DNA from: Eucalyptus grandis
Taxonomy: Eukaryota; Streptophyta; Magnoliopsida; Myrtales; Myrtaceae
Assembly: GCF_016545825.1 (NCBI RefSeq)
Contig: NC_052619.1
Span: 37,725,682 to 37,789,681 of the forward strand
Direction of reading: 5' to 3'
Length of the DNA stretch: 64,000 bases
Part shown: piece by piece, positions 44,912 to 56,601 of the stretch
Position numbering within the stretch: the stretch's first letter is position 1
Layout of the letters: each line of letters opens with the position of its first letter
Position numbers and translations under genes: made by a program
The notes under the pieces: generated by a model
Seen by the model: only the letters and a program-made list of their open reading frames with translations
Told to the model about the DNA's origin: nothing
Database searches by the model: none

Positions 44912-46927
44912 CTTGGCCGAATCCCTCAACCGGCCACTCTCTCTCTCCCCTTTTGTTTCCCCTAAACTCCATCATTAGCAATGATGATGTGCCTCCCCAC
45001 AAGCCAATGCATAGAGCCTTCCTTTTTGTCACTTGGCAAGGCTCATGAAAGATGGGCTTGGGCTTGGAAGAAGTGGGCCGGCCACTCCTCCCCTCCTTGG
45101 TCGGCGGTCACCTTTCCTTGGGCTTCAATGGGCCGGCCATTCGGCCCACCAAGAGTCCAAGCTATTGGGCCTAAGGCCCAACCTAATTAAAATCAAATTT
45201 TAACCTTCTTTTTAAATACTAATTAAATCTTATTGAACTAAAGTATTATAGGGTAAAATTAAATAACTAAACACTTAAAATCACAAATCCATAGATTCAA
45301 ATTCACGATACATATGGCCAAAGATAAGTCATCCTCTTCCAAGATTTATCCATTTAGACTCGGCCATAGATCTCAATACAAGACACTAATTGGAGCACTC
45401 CTAATAACTAGCAAAGAATTTCAGGATGCCACAATAATAGTGTGTGGAAGAGAGAACTTTTTGCCAGCATTGATGGCATACATCAGCTTTGCCTCCGAGT
45501 TTGAAACGTTGGTCTTTGAAGTTGATTTTGGTCTGAGGCAGTTGATCACTATCTTGTGAAGCAAGATGTTAGATGCATTCATCCTCGAATAGGAAATCTT
45601 TCCTTTCGTCGTTCTATCCTGAACAAGCTCTATCGTCGCTTGACCAATAGACACACTGATTGGTTGATATCTCCTTCTTTTAACCCCAATCACATCAGCC
45701 AATGTATTCATGTCAACCACATAGTCTTGATCTCGAACACTGAAAGAGAATCTATTCGCATCCAAGAAACTTAGATTCGAATAGAAGAAAGCAGTGAATT
45801 TAGCATGAGCCTCTGTCGATTCAGAACAAAACTATTTCAGTTGAAGAAGATTGAATTTCTCTCTCGGTTTGACATTCGGAGAATCAAGAAAATCAAAATC
45901 CACGCTTCTAGGGTTAATCACACCACGCTTAAGCAACTTAGAGTATAGTTGCTTGTGTTCCTCCAAACGAAACAGATCTGTCTTCTTGCTTCGGATTTTT
46001 GCCACAACACCCATTCTAGGTTTAAATTGAGAGTACATCCTATCATCATCGTTCCCATCAGGTTGACTCAGCCCTCAAACACGTGGATCGCTTGGGATAT
46101 TGGCAAATGCTTCTTCTGCTGACCTCGCTGGGGCAATTCCCAATCATTCCATTGTGTGTAAAAAGTAGGTTTCATTTCTATACCCTTTGTCTTTAAAAAA
46201 TTCATCAATGTAGTTCAAAGGAGTACCGCCCATTTTCAAAGCACGGTAAAGCTTATAAGTAAAAGCGGGCTTTTGAGTTCTTACAGGTTCTGCATCTTCG
46301 ATGATTTCTTCCTCTTCCCAATGTTTAATATTCTGAGGTCTAGAAGGAGAAGATGGACGCTGCTGGGAATGTTGTGGGCTTTGCTGCTATTGAGGAGATT
46401 CTTCTTCCTCAGTGAGATCAAAATGCATAGGTCCCTCACGCATTTGCTGTGGTCCCCTGTTCGCGATCCTCGAAGACTTTCTTTGGGATGACATTTTTCA
46501 CAGTTTTTGAGAGATTCCAAGCTTGTTTTGCAAGAAAGATGAAATCTTTTGAGGATTAAACATGAGAAGAAGATGAAGTGGAAGATCCGTGCTCTCTTAG
46601 GGTTTTTGTGAGTAAAATGAAGAAGAACCAACGGTATATAACACGGTCGAAGTGAGGCATAGGGAACGCCGTAAAGAAAAGGAAATATAAAAATGCCTTT
46701 AAAAAATAACTGCCTTTTCAAAATTAGATAACTGTCATTTCAAAATGACTTCTTTTTTTGAAAAGGAAAGATTGCAATAATCACAGAAACTGGGAAGTAA
46801 CACCAATCAATTACGGATAGATGATCGTACCTTTTTGAGATTTGATCCGAGAGATAATTTTCTAAAATAAAAGTAACTTACAGTTGTAAATCTTGATCAA
46901 GTGAGTCTGAGTGTCTTTAGACTTTCA

Positions 46928-49900
46928 GTCTTGGGTCTGAACTTCCTCAGACTTTAAGATATTGAGTTTGGAACGAATGACTTCAAATTGATTTTTCTCC
47001 AAAGGCTTTGTGAATATATCCGTCAGTTGATTCTTTGAATCAATAAACTGAATCAAAACTTCTCTATTTTGAACATGATCTCTAATGAAATGATGTCGAA
47101 TCTCTATATGTTTTGCTCTTGAGTGAAGAATCAAATTCTTGGTGAGATTGATTGCACTGGTGTTGTCACATTTGATCTCAATGCATGAATCTTCAATTTC
47201 AATCTCTTAGCTATTGTTTTATCCACAGAATTTGTGAACAACAACTTCCAAGAGCTACATATTCTGCTTCTGTCGTAGAAAGAGCCACGGTACTTTGCTT
47301 CCTTGAAAACCAAGACATTATCCTGTTTCCAAGTAGTTGATAGGTGCCCGAGGTGCTCTTTCTATCAACTTTGCATCTTGCTAGATCAGCGTCTGAGTAT
47401 CCAAGAAGAGTCAAGTCTCCTTCTTTAGGATACCAAAGACCTAAATTTGAAGTTGAGGCAATGTATTTGATAATGCGCTTTGCAGCACTTAAATGAGATT
47501 CTTTAGGGTCTGATTGAAATCTAGCACAAATAGAAACACTAAACAAAATGTCAGGTCTAGAAGCAGTAAGATAAAGAAGTGAACCAATAATGCTCTTGTA
47601 TAGCTTTTGGTCAACTTTCTTTCCTCCTTCATCTTTGTCTAGCTTCAAAGAACTTGACATTGGTATATCATCTTTTTGCAATTCTCAAGTCCAAATTCTT
47701 TTTGACAAGTTCTTTAGCATATTTTTCTTGATGAATAAAGGTTCGCTCCTTCAGTTGTTTTACTTGAAACCCGAGAAAGAAGGTTAGTTTACCCATCATG
47801 CTCATTTCAAATTCATCCTGCATAGACTTAGAGAATTTCTTGCAGAGATTTTCATTAGAAGATCCAAAGAAAATATCATCAACATAAATTTGTACAAGTA
47901 AAAAACTTTTGCTTTCTCTTTTGATAAACAATGTAGTATCTACTTTACCTTTGACAAAGCTATTTTGAATTAAAAACTTACTTAGTCTGTCGTACAAAGC
48001 TCGAGGTGCTTGCTTTAAACCATATAGAGCATTTTTTCAGTCTGAATACAAAGTCTAGTTTCCTTGGGTCTTCAAAACCGGGTGGTTGTTCCACATAGAC
48101 TTCCTCTTGGATAAATCCAATTAGGAAAGCACTTTTGATGCCATTTGGAATAACCTGAAATTCTTATGACAAGCAAAAGCAAGTAATAATCTAATTGCTT
48201 CTAACCTTACTACTAGCGCGTAAGTCTCATCATAGTATATCCCTTCTTCTTGTGTGTATCCCTTGACCACAAGTCTTGTTTTATTTCTTACGACTTTTCC
48301 TTTCTCGTTCATCTTGTTCCTGAAAACCCATTTAGCTTCAATGATGGATTTTCCTTTTGGTTTAGGAGTTAATTCCCAGACATCATTGGTACTGAATTGC
48401 CTGAGTTCTTCTTGCATAGTTTCAATCCATCTTTCATCAGTTAGAGCTTCTTCTATGCTTTTAGGCTCTATTTTATAAATAAGAGCCACGGCACTAGACT
48501 CTTCACGCCTTTTGGATCTTGTATGAATTCCTTCATTAATATTACCAATAATGAGATCTTTGGGATGACTGGACTTATGCTTTCAGTTGCTGGTTGATTT
48601 GTTAGATTGTTGATCATTTTTCTCATTTGAATCTTTGATGATCATTTGTTGCCGGTCTTCTGAAGTCTGAGCTGCTTCTGGAGATTTAGACTTTGTAGAG
48701 TCTGGAGAAGGTTCAGATTCTTCAAGTTGAGTCTGGATCGATTCATTTTGCATAAAGTCTTGAAATTTGACATTCATCGATTCCTCCACAGATTGAGTCT
48801 TTTTGTTGTATACTCTGTAAGCTTTGCTTGTAATAGAATATCCAAGGAAGATACCTTCATTTGATTTTTCTTCAAACTTACCAACTAGATCATTTGCATT
48901 TTTCAAAATAAAACATTTACATCCAAATTCATGAAAATATGAAACAATAGGCTTTTTTCTTTTGAATAACTCATAGGGTGTTTTCTTCAGAATAGGCCTT
49001 AGAAAGATTCTATTAATAATATAGCACGTTAAAGAAACTACTTCAGCCAAAAAACGAGAAGAGATGTTACTTTCAATTAAAAGAGTTCTAGCGATTTCCT
49101 GAAGCGACCTATTCTTTCTTTCCACGACTCCATTTTACTCTAGAGTATATGGAGAAGAGAAAACATGCTGAAAACCAGATTCATCGTAGAATTTTGTAAA
49201 GTCTTGATTTTCAAATTCGCCTCCATGGTCTGTCCGTATACTTGAAATAACATATCCTTTCTCATTTTGGACCTTTTTAGCAAACTTTATAAAATAGGAA
49301 AATGTTTCAGATTTACTTGCCAGGAAATATACCTAAGTGAATCGTGAGTAGTCATCCACAATTACTAGGCAGTATTTCTTACCTCCAATTCTCTGAGTTC
49401 TGGTTGGTCCAAAGAGATCCATGTACAAGAGTTGCAGTACACGATTAATGGATATTTGATTTATTGGTTTGAATGAATTTCTTACCTGTTTTCCCAATAC
49501 ACATGGTGTGCATAGATCAGACTTTTGGTATGTCAGTTTGGGTAGTCCACGAACAAGCTTATTTGCTGAGATTTTGGCTATTTGCTTCATGTTGATGTGC
49601 CCAAGTTTTCCGTGCCATAAGTTTGCTTCCTCTTGAATTGAGATTAGACATTGGATTTCATCTGGTTTGATATCCAAGAGATAGTTATTCCCATGTCTTC
49701 GCTCCGTGAAAGACTGAGAGGAATCTTTACTGGTTCCTAAACATATTCCTTCTTGAAAGTTGATTTTGAAACCAGTGTTGCACATCTGACTAATGCTTAG
49801 CAAGTTGTAGTTGAGTCCTTCTACTAAGGAAACATTACTGATCGTGAGGCTTCCAATCTTTACAGTTCCGTATCCCACAATTCTTCCTTTGCTATTTTCT

Positions 49901-50025
49901 CCAAAAGAAACTTTTCCACCACTAACTTGTACAAGTTTTATTAAGCAATTTGAGTCTCCTGTCATATGTCTTAAGCATGCACTATCCAAGTACCATTTAA
50001 CATTTTTCTTGATAGTGACCTGCAT
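46928..50025 (-). pseudogene. Degenerate pol of element C (protease, integrase, RT, RNase H)
   Basis: Protease starts at 50025 with WYLDSACLRHMTGD, where DSA replaces DSG. The GAG-pre-integrase part has LWHGKLGHINMKQIAKI and CVLGKQVRNSF. Integrase keeps YCLVIVDDYSRF, RTDHGGEFENQDF and NGVVERKNRS, with stops replacing W or Q at two conserved sites. RT (48489-47668) keeps WVFRNKMNEKGKVVRNK and the YVDDIFFGS catalytic motif, with a frameshift between 48121 and 47997. RNase H (47681-46928) keeps YSDADLARCKVDRKSTSG, ALSTTEAEYVAL and the closing DIFTKPLEKNQFE. The domain order is that of copia. Confidence 0.9.
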
Positions 50026-50045
50026 TTAGAAAAGAGACTCAAGCT

Positions 50046-51731
50046 TTCTTTGGTACCCATATTTTCTTGGGTCCATTGGTGTTAGTGTAATATACGATCT
50101 TTGCTCATACCTTCTTAACAGGTTTCCAAACCATATGACATTCTTTCTTAAAATGATCTGAGCTATTGCACTTAGAACATTTAAGAGCACTGCGACCTAT
50201 TGGTTTTACGAAAACTTTTTGGAAATGATTTTTGTAAGAATCTCTTGTAGGTCTTTGCTTAATTCTTTCATTTATTTTAGGAAATCAATTAGAAAAATAG
50301 TTTCAGCAGTCATTCCTAAGTCTGATTTGTTGAAGTAAGGTTTTTGTACTGAAAGAATTTTTTCAAATTTCTCAGATCCTATAGAAAATCTTTTAGAAAT
50401 ACTTGAGATATCATTTTTCAAGAATGCATTTTCTTTTGAAAGATTGTCTGCATTTTCTTTCAAAGTGGTAACACTTTTGTCTAAACTTTTGACATTTTCT
50501 TTCCAAACATTTTCGTGTTGTTTCAGTGCAGAATTTTCTCTTTTAAGTTCGAAATCCTTTTGAGAGGTTTTGAGACCGAGACATAATAGAAACTTTAGTA
50601 GGGATTTTAAAATTACTTACCTTGATTTCACTGTCTCGAGTTTGAGTCTATCTTGAGTCTAAATCTGAGTCTGATTTTGCCATGAGACGGATATTGGCAT
50701 AATCATCATCACTTTCTTTATATTCTGTATTACTCCAAGTTTATGCTTTAAGTGCTTTTCGATATTTCTCAGCTTTTCCTTTCTTTTTCTTGAGAAGGGG
50801 ATAGTTGGGTCTGATGTGTCCATTTTTCTTGCATTCAAAACATACTACATCTTTATTGGATTCATCATCCTCAATTGACTTAGTCTGTTGCTTTTGAAAA
50901 CTTTGTTTCTTTTGATTGAATCTTCTCCCATTTCTGTTTAGTTTTCTGAATCTTCTTATCATGAGAGCAAGCTCTTCATCATCCATATCATCTTTCGAAT
51001 TTGTGACATCAGAATCATCATTAGATTTTAATGCAATGGATTTCTTACCTTTGGGATCTTCATCTTCGTTGATCTATTCCACTTCATAAGACTGAAGGAT
51101 CCCAACCAATTCGTCAATAGAGAGTGGCATGATTCTTTGCGTCTCCCTTATTAAGGTCTTTATGTGATTCCAATCCTTGGATAGTCCACACAGTAGCTTG
51201 TTTTACCTTCATGGGTCCAGAAATTGGTTGACCTTGATATTCAAGACCATTCACGATTTCTGTAAAATGACTAAACATGTCAGTGATAGATTCTCCTGAT
51301 TTCATTTTGAATGCTTCATATTGACTGAGCAGAATGTTGATTCCGGTTTCTTTCACTCGATTTGTTCCTTCATAGATGATGTGTAATCTATCCCGGACTT
51401 TTTTAGCCGTTTCACAAGAAGATATTATGTTATATTCAGTAGGAGATAATGCACAATATAAAAAATAAATTGCTTTTGCATCAAGAGCTTGTCTCTTGGT
51501 TATCTCTTCTTGAGTCATTTCACTAGACTCAACAGTTTCTTTTCCTCTTTCTGAGATTGGTGCAGCTTTAGGAATGATTCCTTTGTCCACCACATCCCAT
51601 TCCAGAGGATCCTTTGATCTTAGGAATGCCTTCATCTTGTTTTTCTATATGTTGTATTCATTTCCATCAAAATAAGGCGGTCTTGTATTGCTTTGCCCTT
51701 CAACCAGTCCGAGAGCCAACATATTAGCCAT
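50046..51731 (-). pseudogene. Degenerate gag of element C, with two zinc knuckles
   Basis: The first ATG is at 51731 (MANMLALGLVEGQSN), and a TAG replaces the conserved Trp after EYNI. The UBN2-type core (51635-51114) contains WDVVDKGIIP, AKAIYFLYCALSP and LLSQYEAFKMKSGESITDM. The first zinc knuckle near 50840 reads CFECKKNGHIRPNY, with Tyr for the last Cys. A coiled segment follows (50463-50272, NLSKENAFLKNDISSISKRF). A second, intact knuckle CSKCNSSDHFKKEC lies near 50140-50185. A long gag with a coiled segment fits Sireviruses. Confidence 0.85.
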
Positions 51732-51774
51732 GGATCTTTAACTCTGAAGTAAAACACATCAACTTAAGTGAGTA

Positions 51775-51791
51775 CATAGGCTCTGATACCA
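51775..51791 (-). other. Primer binding site of element C
   Basis: On the minus strand TGGTATCAGAGCC begins two bases after the LTR end, the usual initiator tRNA-Met complement of plant copia elements. It is intact, unlike the versions in elements A, B and E. Confidence 0.9.
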
Positions 51792-51793
51792 AT

Positions 51794-52726
51794 TGTGAAA
51801 GCTAGTACGAGCACTTAGAGGGAGCTGAATAGGTGCAAAAACAAATTTCCCGAGAGAAGAGTGCAACACTAATCAATAATAGATTATGAAAAGGAAATTA
51901 GACTCTTGTAGAAAAAATGAATTACGATCAAAGTAAAAGAGTGTAGAGAAGAGAATAAGATCACAAGGTTTATAGTGGTTCAGCTTAATCCAAACCTACG
52001 TTCACTCTTCTGCACTGACAGCCCACTAGCTAGATTTCACTATGAATCAAAGGAGTTGTTATAGTAAAGCTCTTTCTTGATTCCACAATGTAGAGACTCT
52101 GCTACACTTCCTCAAGGTCTTACAAAGATATAGACTTTCTTTTGAGTATAAGATTTCGCTCAACAATTGACTAAGAGCAAGGAGCTTCAGACTTTGGAAT
52201 TCTTCTATTGCGCACAAACTCGAACAACTGGAACGTCTTCCTTATATATTCCTTTATGTCATCACACCCGTTGGTACTTACCAAAGGAGTTCTTCCAATC
52301 TACCCGTTGGATAGAATCAATTAGGAAGATTTCAAGTTATTTAAGGAATATGACAATAGCCCACAAATTCTACTCGCCCATACAATCAGGATCTAAGTTT
52401 CCATAAGTAGAACATTCCAAGTATACTTAATCAATCAACGGATCCAAAATCCCTGAATCAATCTCAATTTGAATAATGGATTCCAACATGCTGTATCTAG
52501 CCAAGAGATATTCTCCAGTTGATAAAATCAAATCCTTAACGAAACATTCAGTTCTGGATAAGCCTTTTTTGATGATTTAGAAATTGTCAATGATGATAGA
52601 CTTTGGGTTTTGAGTCTGGCAATCCGGAGGTCTTCAGACTTTGATGGAAGAGTTTGCAAGTCTTTAGACTAGATTGATGGAAACGTTTTGTCAACTTTAA
52701 AACACTTAAGGAAGTTTTTTCCAACA
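51794..52726 (-). repeat. 5' LTR of element C, intact, 933 bp
   Basis: It runs from TGTGAAAGCTAGTACG to TTTCCAACA in plus-strand reading and aligns end to end with the reconstructed 3' LTR. Both contain the stretch aacaactggaacgtcttccttatatat, a candidate TATA region in reverse. Confidence 0.93.
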
Positions 52727-52778
52727 ATATGACTGTAGGATTCAGGCTTGTTTGGAAAACTGATCTTTGATACCTATT

Positions 52779-53472
52779 TGTTGGGGAGAGCTGGATAATA
52801 ATGCACCGGGAGCTAAACCCAATCCAAGATCAATTCCTACCCCAAAACTAAATCGATCAAAATCAACTTAGCCCCATCAACAATCAGCTAATGTAACCTC
52901 AGAATAAACAAATATAACGCCAAATCGATAAGGAATAAAACCAACAACACCAAGGATTTAACTGCAAACCCAGTGCGGGAAAGACCATGGACTACACAAA
53001 AAGTTCCACTTATCATTATTATCACTAAGAATAGTAGGATACACAAAGTGTTCTTCTTTAATCACAAATAGAGGCTCAACATCAATAATACAATCACAAT
53101 TTCTCACCACAAAGATGGATCAATAAATTCGGAGCAAGAAAACCCTACCTATGATTGGAGAATTTGGAGGAGATTCTCAACGAACGAAACCAATCAACTT
53201 GAAGCACTTGGTCTCACAAACAACACACTCGAATTTGAGCTAGTTCTGCCAACGTTTGCCTTCGAATCAAAATCGCAAAGTTTTAGCCCTCTTTAGTTTT
53301 CTTCTCCCTCTCTCGGTGCTCTTGAGTAGGGGGCTCACTCTTTCTCTTCTCTCTCCTCCTTTGACTTGCGCAAAGCCTCTTTTTCTTGTCTCTTGCTTTT
53401 TGACTTTTCTTCTTTTTTTCCCCGTTAATTTTAATGTTAGCCAGGCCCCACAAGAGGTGGACCCAGCCAACA
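52779..53472 (-). repeat. LTR of a further copia element E
   Basis: On the minus strand it begins TGTTGGCTGGGTCC and ends TCTCCCCAACA, followed by AATAGGTATCAAAGATC, a diverged initiator-Met primer site. Only about 30-50 internal bases remain before element C starts, so E is represented by its 5' LTR alone. Its second LTR was not seen in the window. Confidence 0.65.
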
Positions 53473-53514
53473 ATACGCATAATGCTTAATCTTTCTGTGC
53501 TTGTTTAGATTGTA

Positions 53515-53812
53515 GGGAAAGTTACCAAATAAATCCTAACTCTATTATGCATATGTTAATTCACTCTTAAACTTTTTAATTTTACCAATTTAGTACTAAA
53601 CCTTCACGTTATATTTTAATATAGTCCATCTCGTCAATTTTCATTGTAAATTACTAATGAAGCAGCTCAATCAGTACCAGTCATCCTATGGACACTTTGC
53701 CTAGTAAGCGGTGTTTGGTGAAAATTAACCAAAAGGACTATATTGAAATTTTAGAACTGAACTGATATCAATATAATAAGTTTATGGCTGATTAGACGAT
53801 TTCCCTTGAATT
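53515..53812. mobile_element. Small foldback MITE (about 0.3 kb)
   Basis: Left end agggaaagttaccaaataaatcc and reverse-complemented right end aagggaaatcgtctaatcagcc are similar. Inner words (atatagtccatctcgtcaatttt / aaaattaaccaaaaggactatatt) are inverted too. It resembles the arms of the element at 16967-17628. Confidence 0.5.
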
Positions 53813-54950
53813 TATGACTACACATGATCTACAAAAAGGAGTCCAGGCCATATTTTCCTCCATATAGGAATAGAGAAAACATTTTTAGACTAGCTTCCTC
53901 ATTGGTGGGTAGCAAGTATGAACAACACTTGCATTTAATTCGTATAAAATTTTCATGTGAAAAATGTGCAATGAGGAAGCTAGTATGAAAATACCCATTT
54001 GCTTTATTATAAGAGAAATGTACATGATTTTTCCATTAACATCTGTATCGATATATAAAGGACAAAAATGATATGCAACCACCAATAATGAAACTCCATA
54101 GAAATGTAACTATGAGTACAGGACAACTACAACCCAATGTTACTTAAGTGGTAAGCGTAGTCTTTCTCACTCAAAGCTAGGTTCCGTTTGTTTCATAAAA
54201 AATGAATGATTTGAAAAGGCTTGCGCTATTTCCACCCCATTTTCGACTCCCAACATCCATTTTCATATTGAATTGACTATATTATTCCTTACCCCTTGAC
54301 GGTCCCACTCTTGACTTAAGATAATTTCTTGCATTTTCTCTTCTTTTTGTTTTGTTTCAAATATACTAAAAGACAAAACTATTCACATCCCTTTCAAACA
54401 ACATTTTTGTTTTTCTCACTCTAGTCGCTTCTTCCACATCCATTATATTCAACATTTGCTTCATGTTTGTTTTCTTCTAACCTTATTCTCCATGTTTCTC
54501 GTATGTGCAAGCATTAATTATCTGTCATAGTAAGAAATGTTAGTTCCATTTGCACATTTGCCTCACAATCGTGAATTTTTCGACTTTGATATTATGGTTA
54601 ATGTATGTATTATACACAATTTACTCATTTTTCATTAAATTATTTTGTAGTACAGTCACTATCAGAGACAATATTTTTTTTACTTAAACGTATTTGTTGA
54701 TGATGAAACTATGAATGGAGAAAAATAATTAATCATGTCAACAAGTTCATTTGAAAGTTTACTAGGTAATTTTCTAAAACGAGAGGATCCTTTGAGTAGT
54801 GTGCAGACACATTTTCTTGCTCAAGGTTATGTTGTCTCTATAAAAAGGTCAAAGAGAGACACGTATGCTCTTCTTGGTTGCAATAAGGAAGATAATTATT
54901 GTGATTGACAAATATTTCAATTGAATGCTAAAGAAGAAAGATTAGACTCA
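53813..54950. other. AT-rich intergenic DNA, no gene seen
   Basis: No coding region recognised. A short repeated word, gaggaagctagt, lies at 53970-53981, with its reverse complement near 53888-53900, so a minor inverted repeat is present. Confidence 0.35.
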
Positions 54951-55301
54951 TTTGATTGATGGGATAAGCACGCTAGAAGTGCTAAAAAAACAGTATATGG
55001 TGCTCACTTTGGTATCGAAAGTTTCCGCCAAATCACATAAGTGCTAAATCAGAGAAAAAATGATCACTTAAATGCCTCCAGCTATAAAGTCTGGACAAAA
55101 TATTACGTGACTTTTTTTATTATTTAAAAACAAGTCCAACATGGATTATGACGTGGCTATACTCTTCATAAACGATGCCGTATGGTAAAGAATCCTTCAA
55201 TACGCTCTTCCATTTTTTGGGAAAATTTGCAGAGAGAAGGAAAAAGAGAGGGAAAGAAGAAAAGGAGGGAGATTGAAGAATGCCTGAGTCAAATTGAAGC
55301 C

Positions 55302-55410
<109 letters not shown>

Positions 55411-55419
55411 AACTTGAGG

Positions 55420-56340
55420 AAGCCTTCAGATTAGGTCTTCGTAATCTTTGTCGGAGCCTCAGTGTCTTTTCTTGAGCTCGGTCAAGACCTTCACTTGTTC
55501 CTCTTCGTCCTCCCACCGGTCTTATGTACAGAAAACTAAAAATTGTCTTTGTGGATGGAAGCTTGGGCTTTAAGCTCGATTTGGCGTGTGAGTTGGGATC
55601 AAAGGACAGCAGCTCAGCTTGGTGGTGCTCTCGCAATGCGGGGCGGCGTTATGAGCTTGAGGGTGTGGCGACACGGCCGGTGAGTCTCTCGTGGCAAGGG
55701 ACTCTTGGCCAAACTTGGTCGAGCACTCTATCTCTGTGTTTTGGAATTGTGAATTTTTGACTCAATGTGACCATAGATATCAATTGTTTGACTCCCTTTT
55801 GAGGTTCACCACTTCGTAGAAAACGCCAAAAGAGGTTTTCACAGTGCAGGGGAGGCATCTTTCACAGGAAAGGCAAAGGAGAGAGTGTAGAAGAAAAAAA
55901 AAAGAGGAAAAATTGAAAAGTGATATTCTTCTTCTTCCTTGGTGTTTCATCTACATTAACGAAGGACTTGACTACAACCTTGACTACAACCTCGTGCCGC
56001 TGCCAATCTTCTTTCAACAGCCACCATCTGAGATGCCGTCCGCACTTGTTCTTAATAGCTTGAGGTTCTAGATTTGAGCATTTCCACGGTAGAGGCAAGC
56101 AAGACCACTTAACTACGATGTCCGCGGTGATGGAGCTTCTCTCCCCCCCCCCCACCCCCCACACGACGATGAAAGCAGCAATGAAGCATGGTCACGACTA
56201 AAGCAACCACCTTCATCTGAAGCAACTAGCTTCACCATCTTCATCCCTCATCATCTTCCACTTTCCTTCTTTAATCTTTTGCAAATTGAAAAGGAGAAAA
56301 CCTAATTTGTACAAAAACCCTAAGTTGCAAATAAAATTAT
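55420..56340. other. Interior of the Mutator-like element, possible captured sequence
   Basis: The part 55540-55760 has near-even base composition and open frames on both strands (78 and 75 codons), and 55860-56160 has pyrimidine-rich stretches and a C run (56143-56155). I do not recognise a protein. Capture of a gene fragment is possible but unproven. Confidence 0.35.
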
Positions 56341-56601
56341 GGTTTATAATTGGGGCCAACATATAAACGATGTCGTTTTGGACAATTAATGCTGTTTGTA
56401 CTCTCCAGCGAGTCACGTCGGCTTCAAAATTTAATAAAAAGGTGTAATGTCAGATTTCCGATCAGTTAGATCAACATTGGCATTGAAATGATCGTTTTTC
56501 AAACTTTTTGGTACTTAAGTGATCAAAAATAAACTTCTGGCACCAAAGCGAGAGCCGTACATAATTTTTAGCACTTCTAGTATACTTACTCCTTTGATTG
56601 A

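Larger units (their letters stand above)
41999..45433. mobile_element. Element D2: 3435-bp non-coding LTR-like insertion, same family as D1
   Basis: The ends are TGTGGCA and TGCCACA, with a perfect 5-bp duplication ataat (41994-41998 and 45434-45438). The insertion lies within the extra ORF of element C, whose frame is restored across the gap. It is collinear with D1 and in the same orientation: terminal block, gagtacagccactcagcaagtaaa block, catgcactcatcatcat array, GGGCATC block, two tandem sets, CT run, G+C-richer end. D2 lacks the long ATT array of D1 but has a much longer cat-type minisatellite. Confidence 0.85.
40988..46494 (-). pseudogene. Extra 3' ORF of element C (Sirevirus env-like position), split by D2
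   Basis: On the minus strand the frame opens at ATG 46494 (MSSQRKSSRIANRG) and continues with three visible stops to 45439. D2 interrupts it, and it resumes at 41998, ending at TGA/TAA 40988. Without D2 it spans about 690 codons. The central part (ADVIGVKRRRY, LLHKIVINCLRP, MYAINAGKKFSLPHTII, then MFHMYRMM) resembles the plant retrotransposon-associated domain known as putative plant transposon protein (Pfam Transposase_32). Next comes a basic nuclear-localisation-like stretch (KRKGKEPMVAPSKKRR), an acidic coiled region (EELEKEADEERINEEEEE) and a C-terminal helix. Its position after pol matches the env-like ORF of Sireviruses. No clear signal peptide or membrane segment is seen, so an envelope role is not supported here. 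Confidence 0.75.
36251..52726 (-). mobile_element. Sirevirus-like Ty1/copia retrotransposon C, host of two nested insertions
   Basis: On the minus strand: 5' LTR 52726-51794, initiator-Met primer site, gag, protease, integrase, RT, RNase H, an extra ORF after pol, a polypurine tract, and a 3' LTR. The 3' LTR is split by element D1. Removing D1 and D2 with their duplications leaves about 9655 bases and LTRs of 933 and 933 bases. An additional ORF downstream of pol, LTRs near 1 kb and a long gag define the Sirevirus lineage. Flanks atata (36246-36250) and atatg (52727-52731) agree in four of five bases. All frames carry scattered stops. Confidence 0.9.

Noticed and set aside
36399..45433. D1 and D2 as the two LTRs of a single gypsy element
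   Set aside because: Each has its own distinct, perfect target duplication and each interrupts a different, otherwise continuous part of element C, so they are separate insertions.
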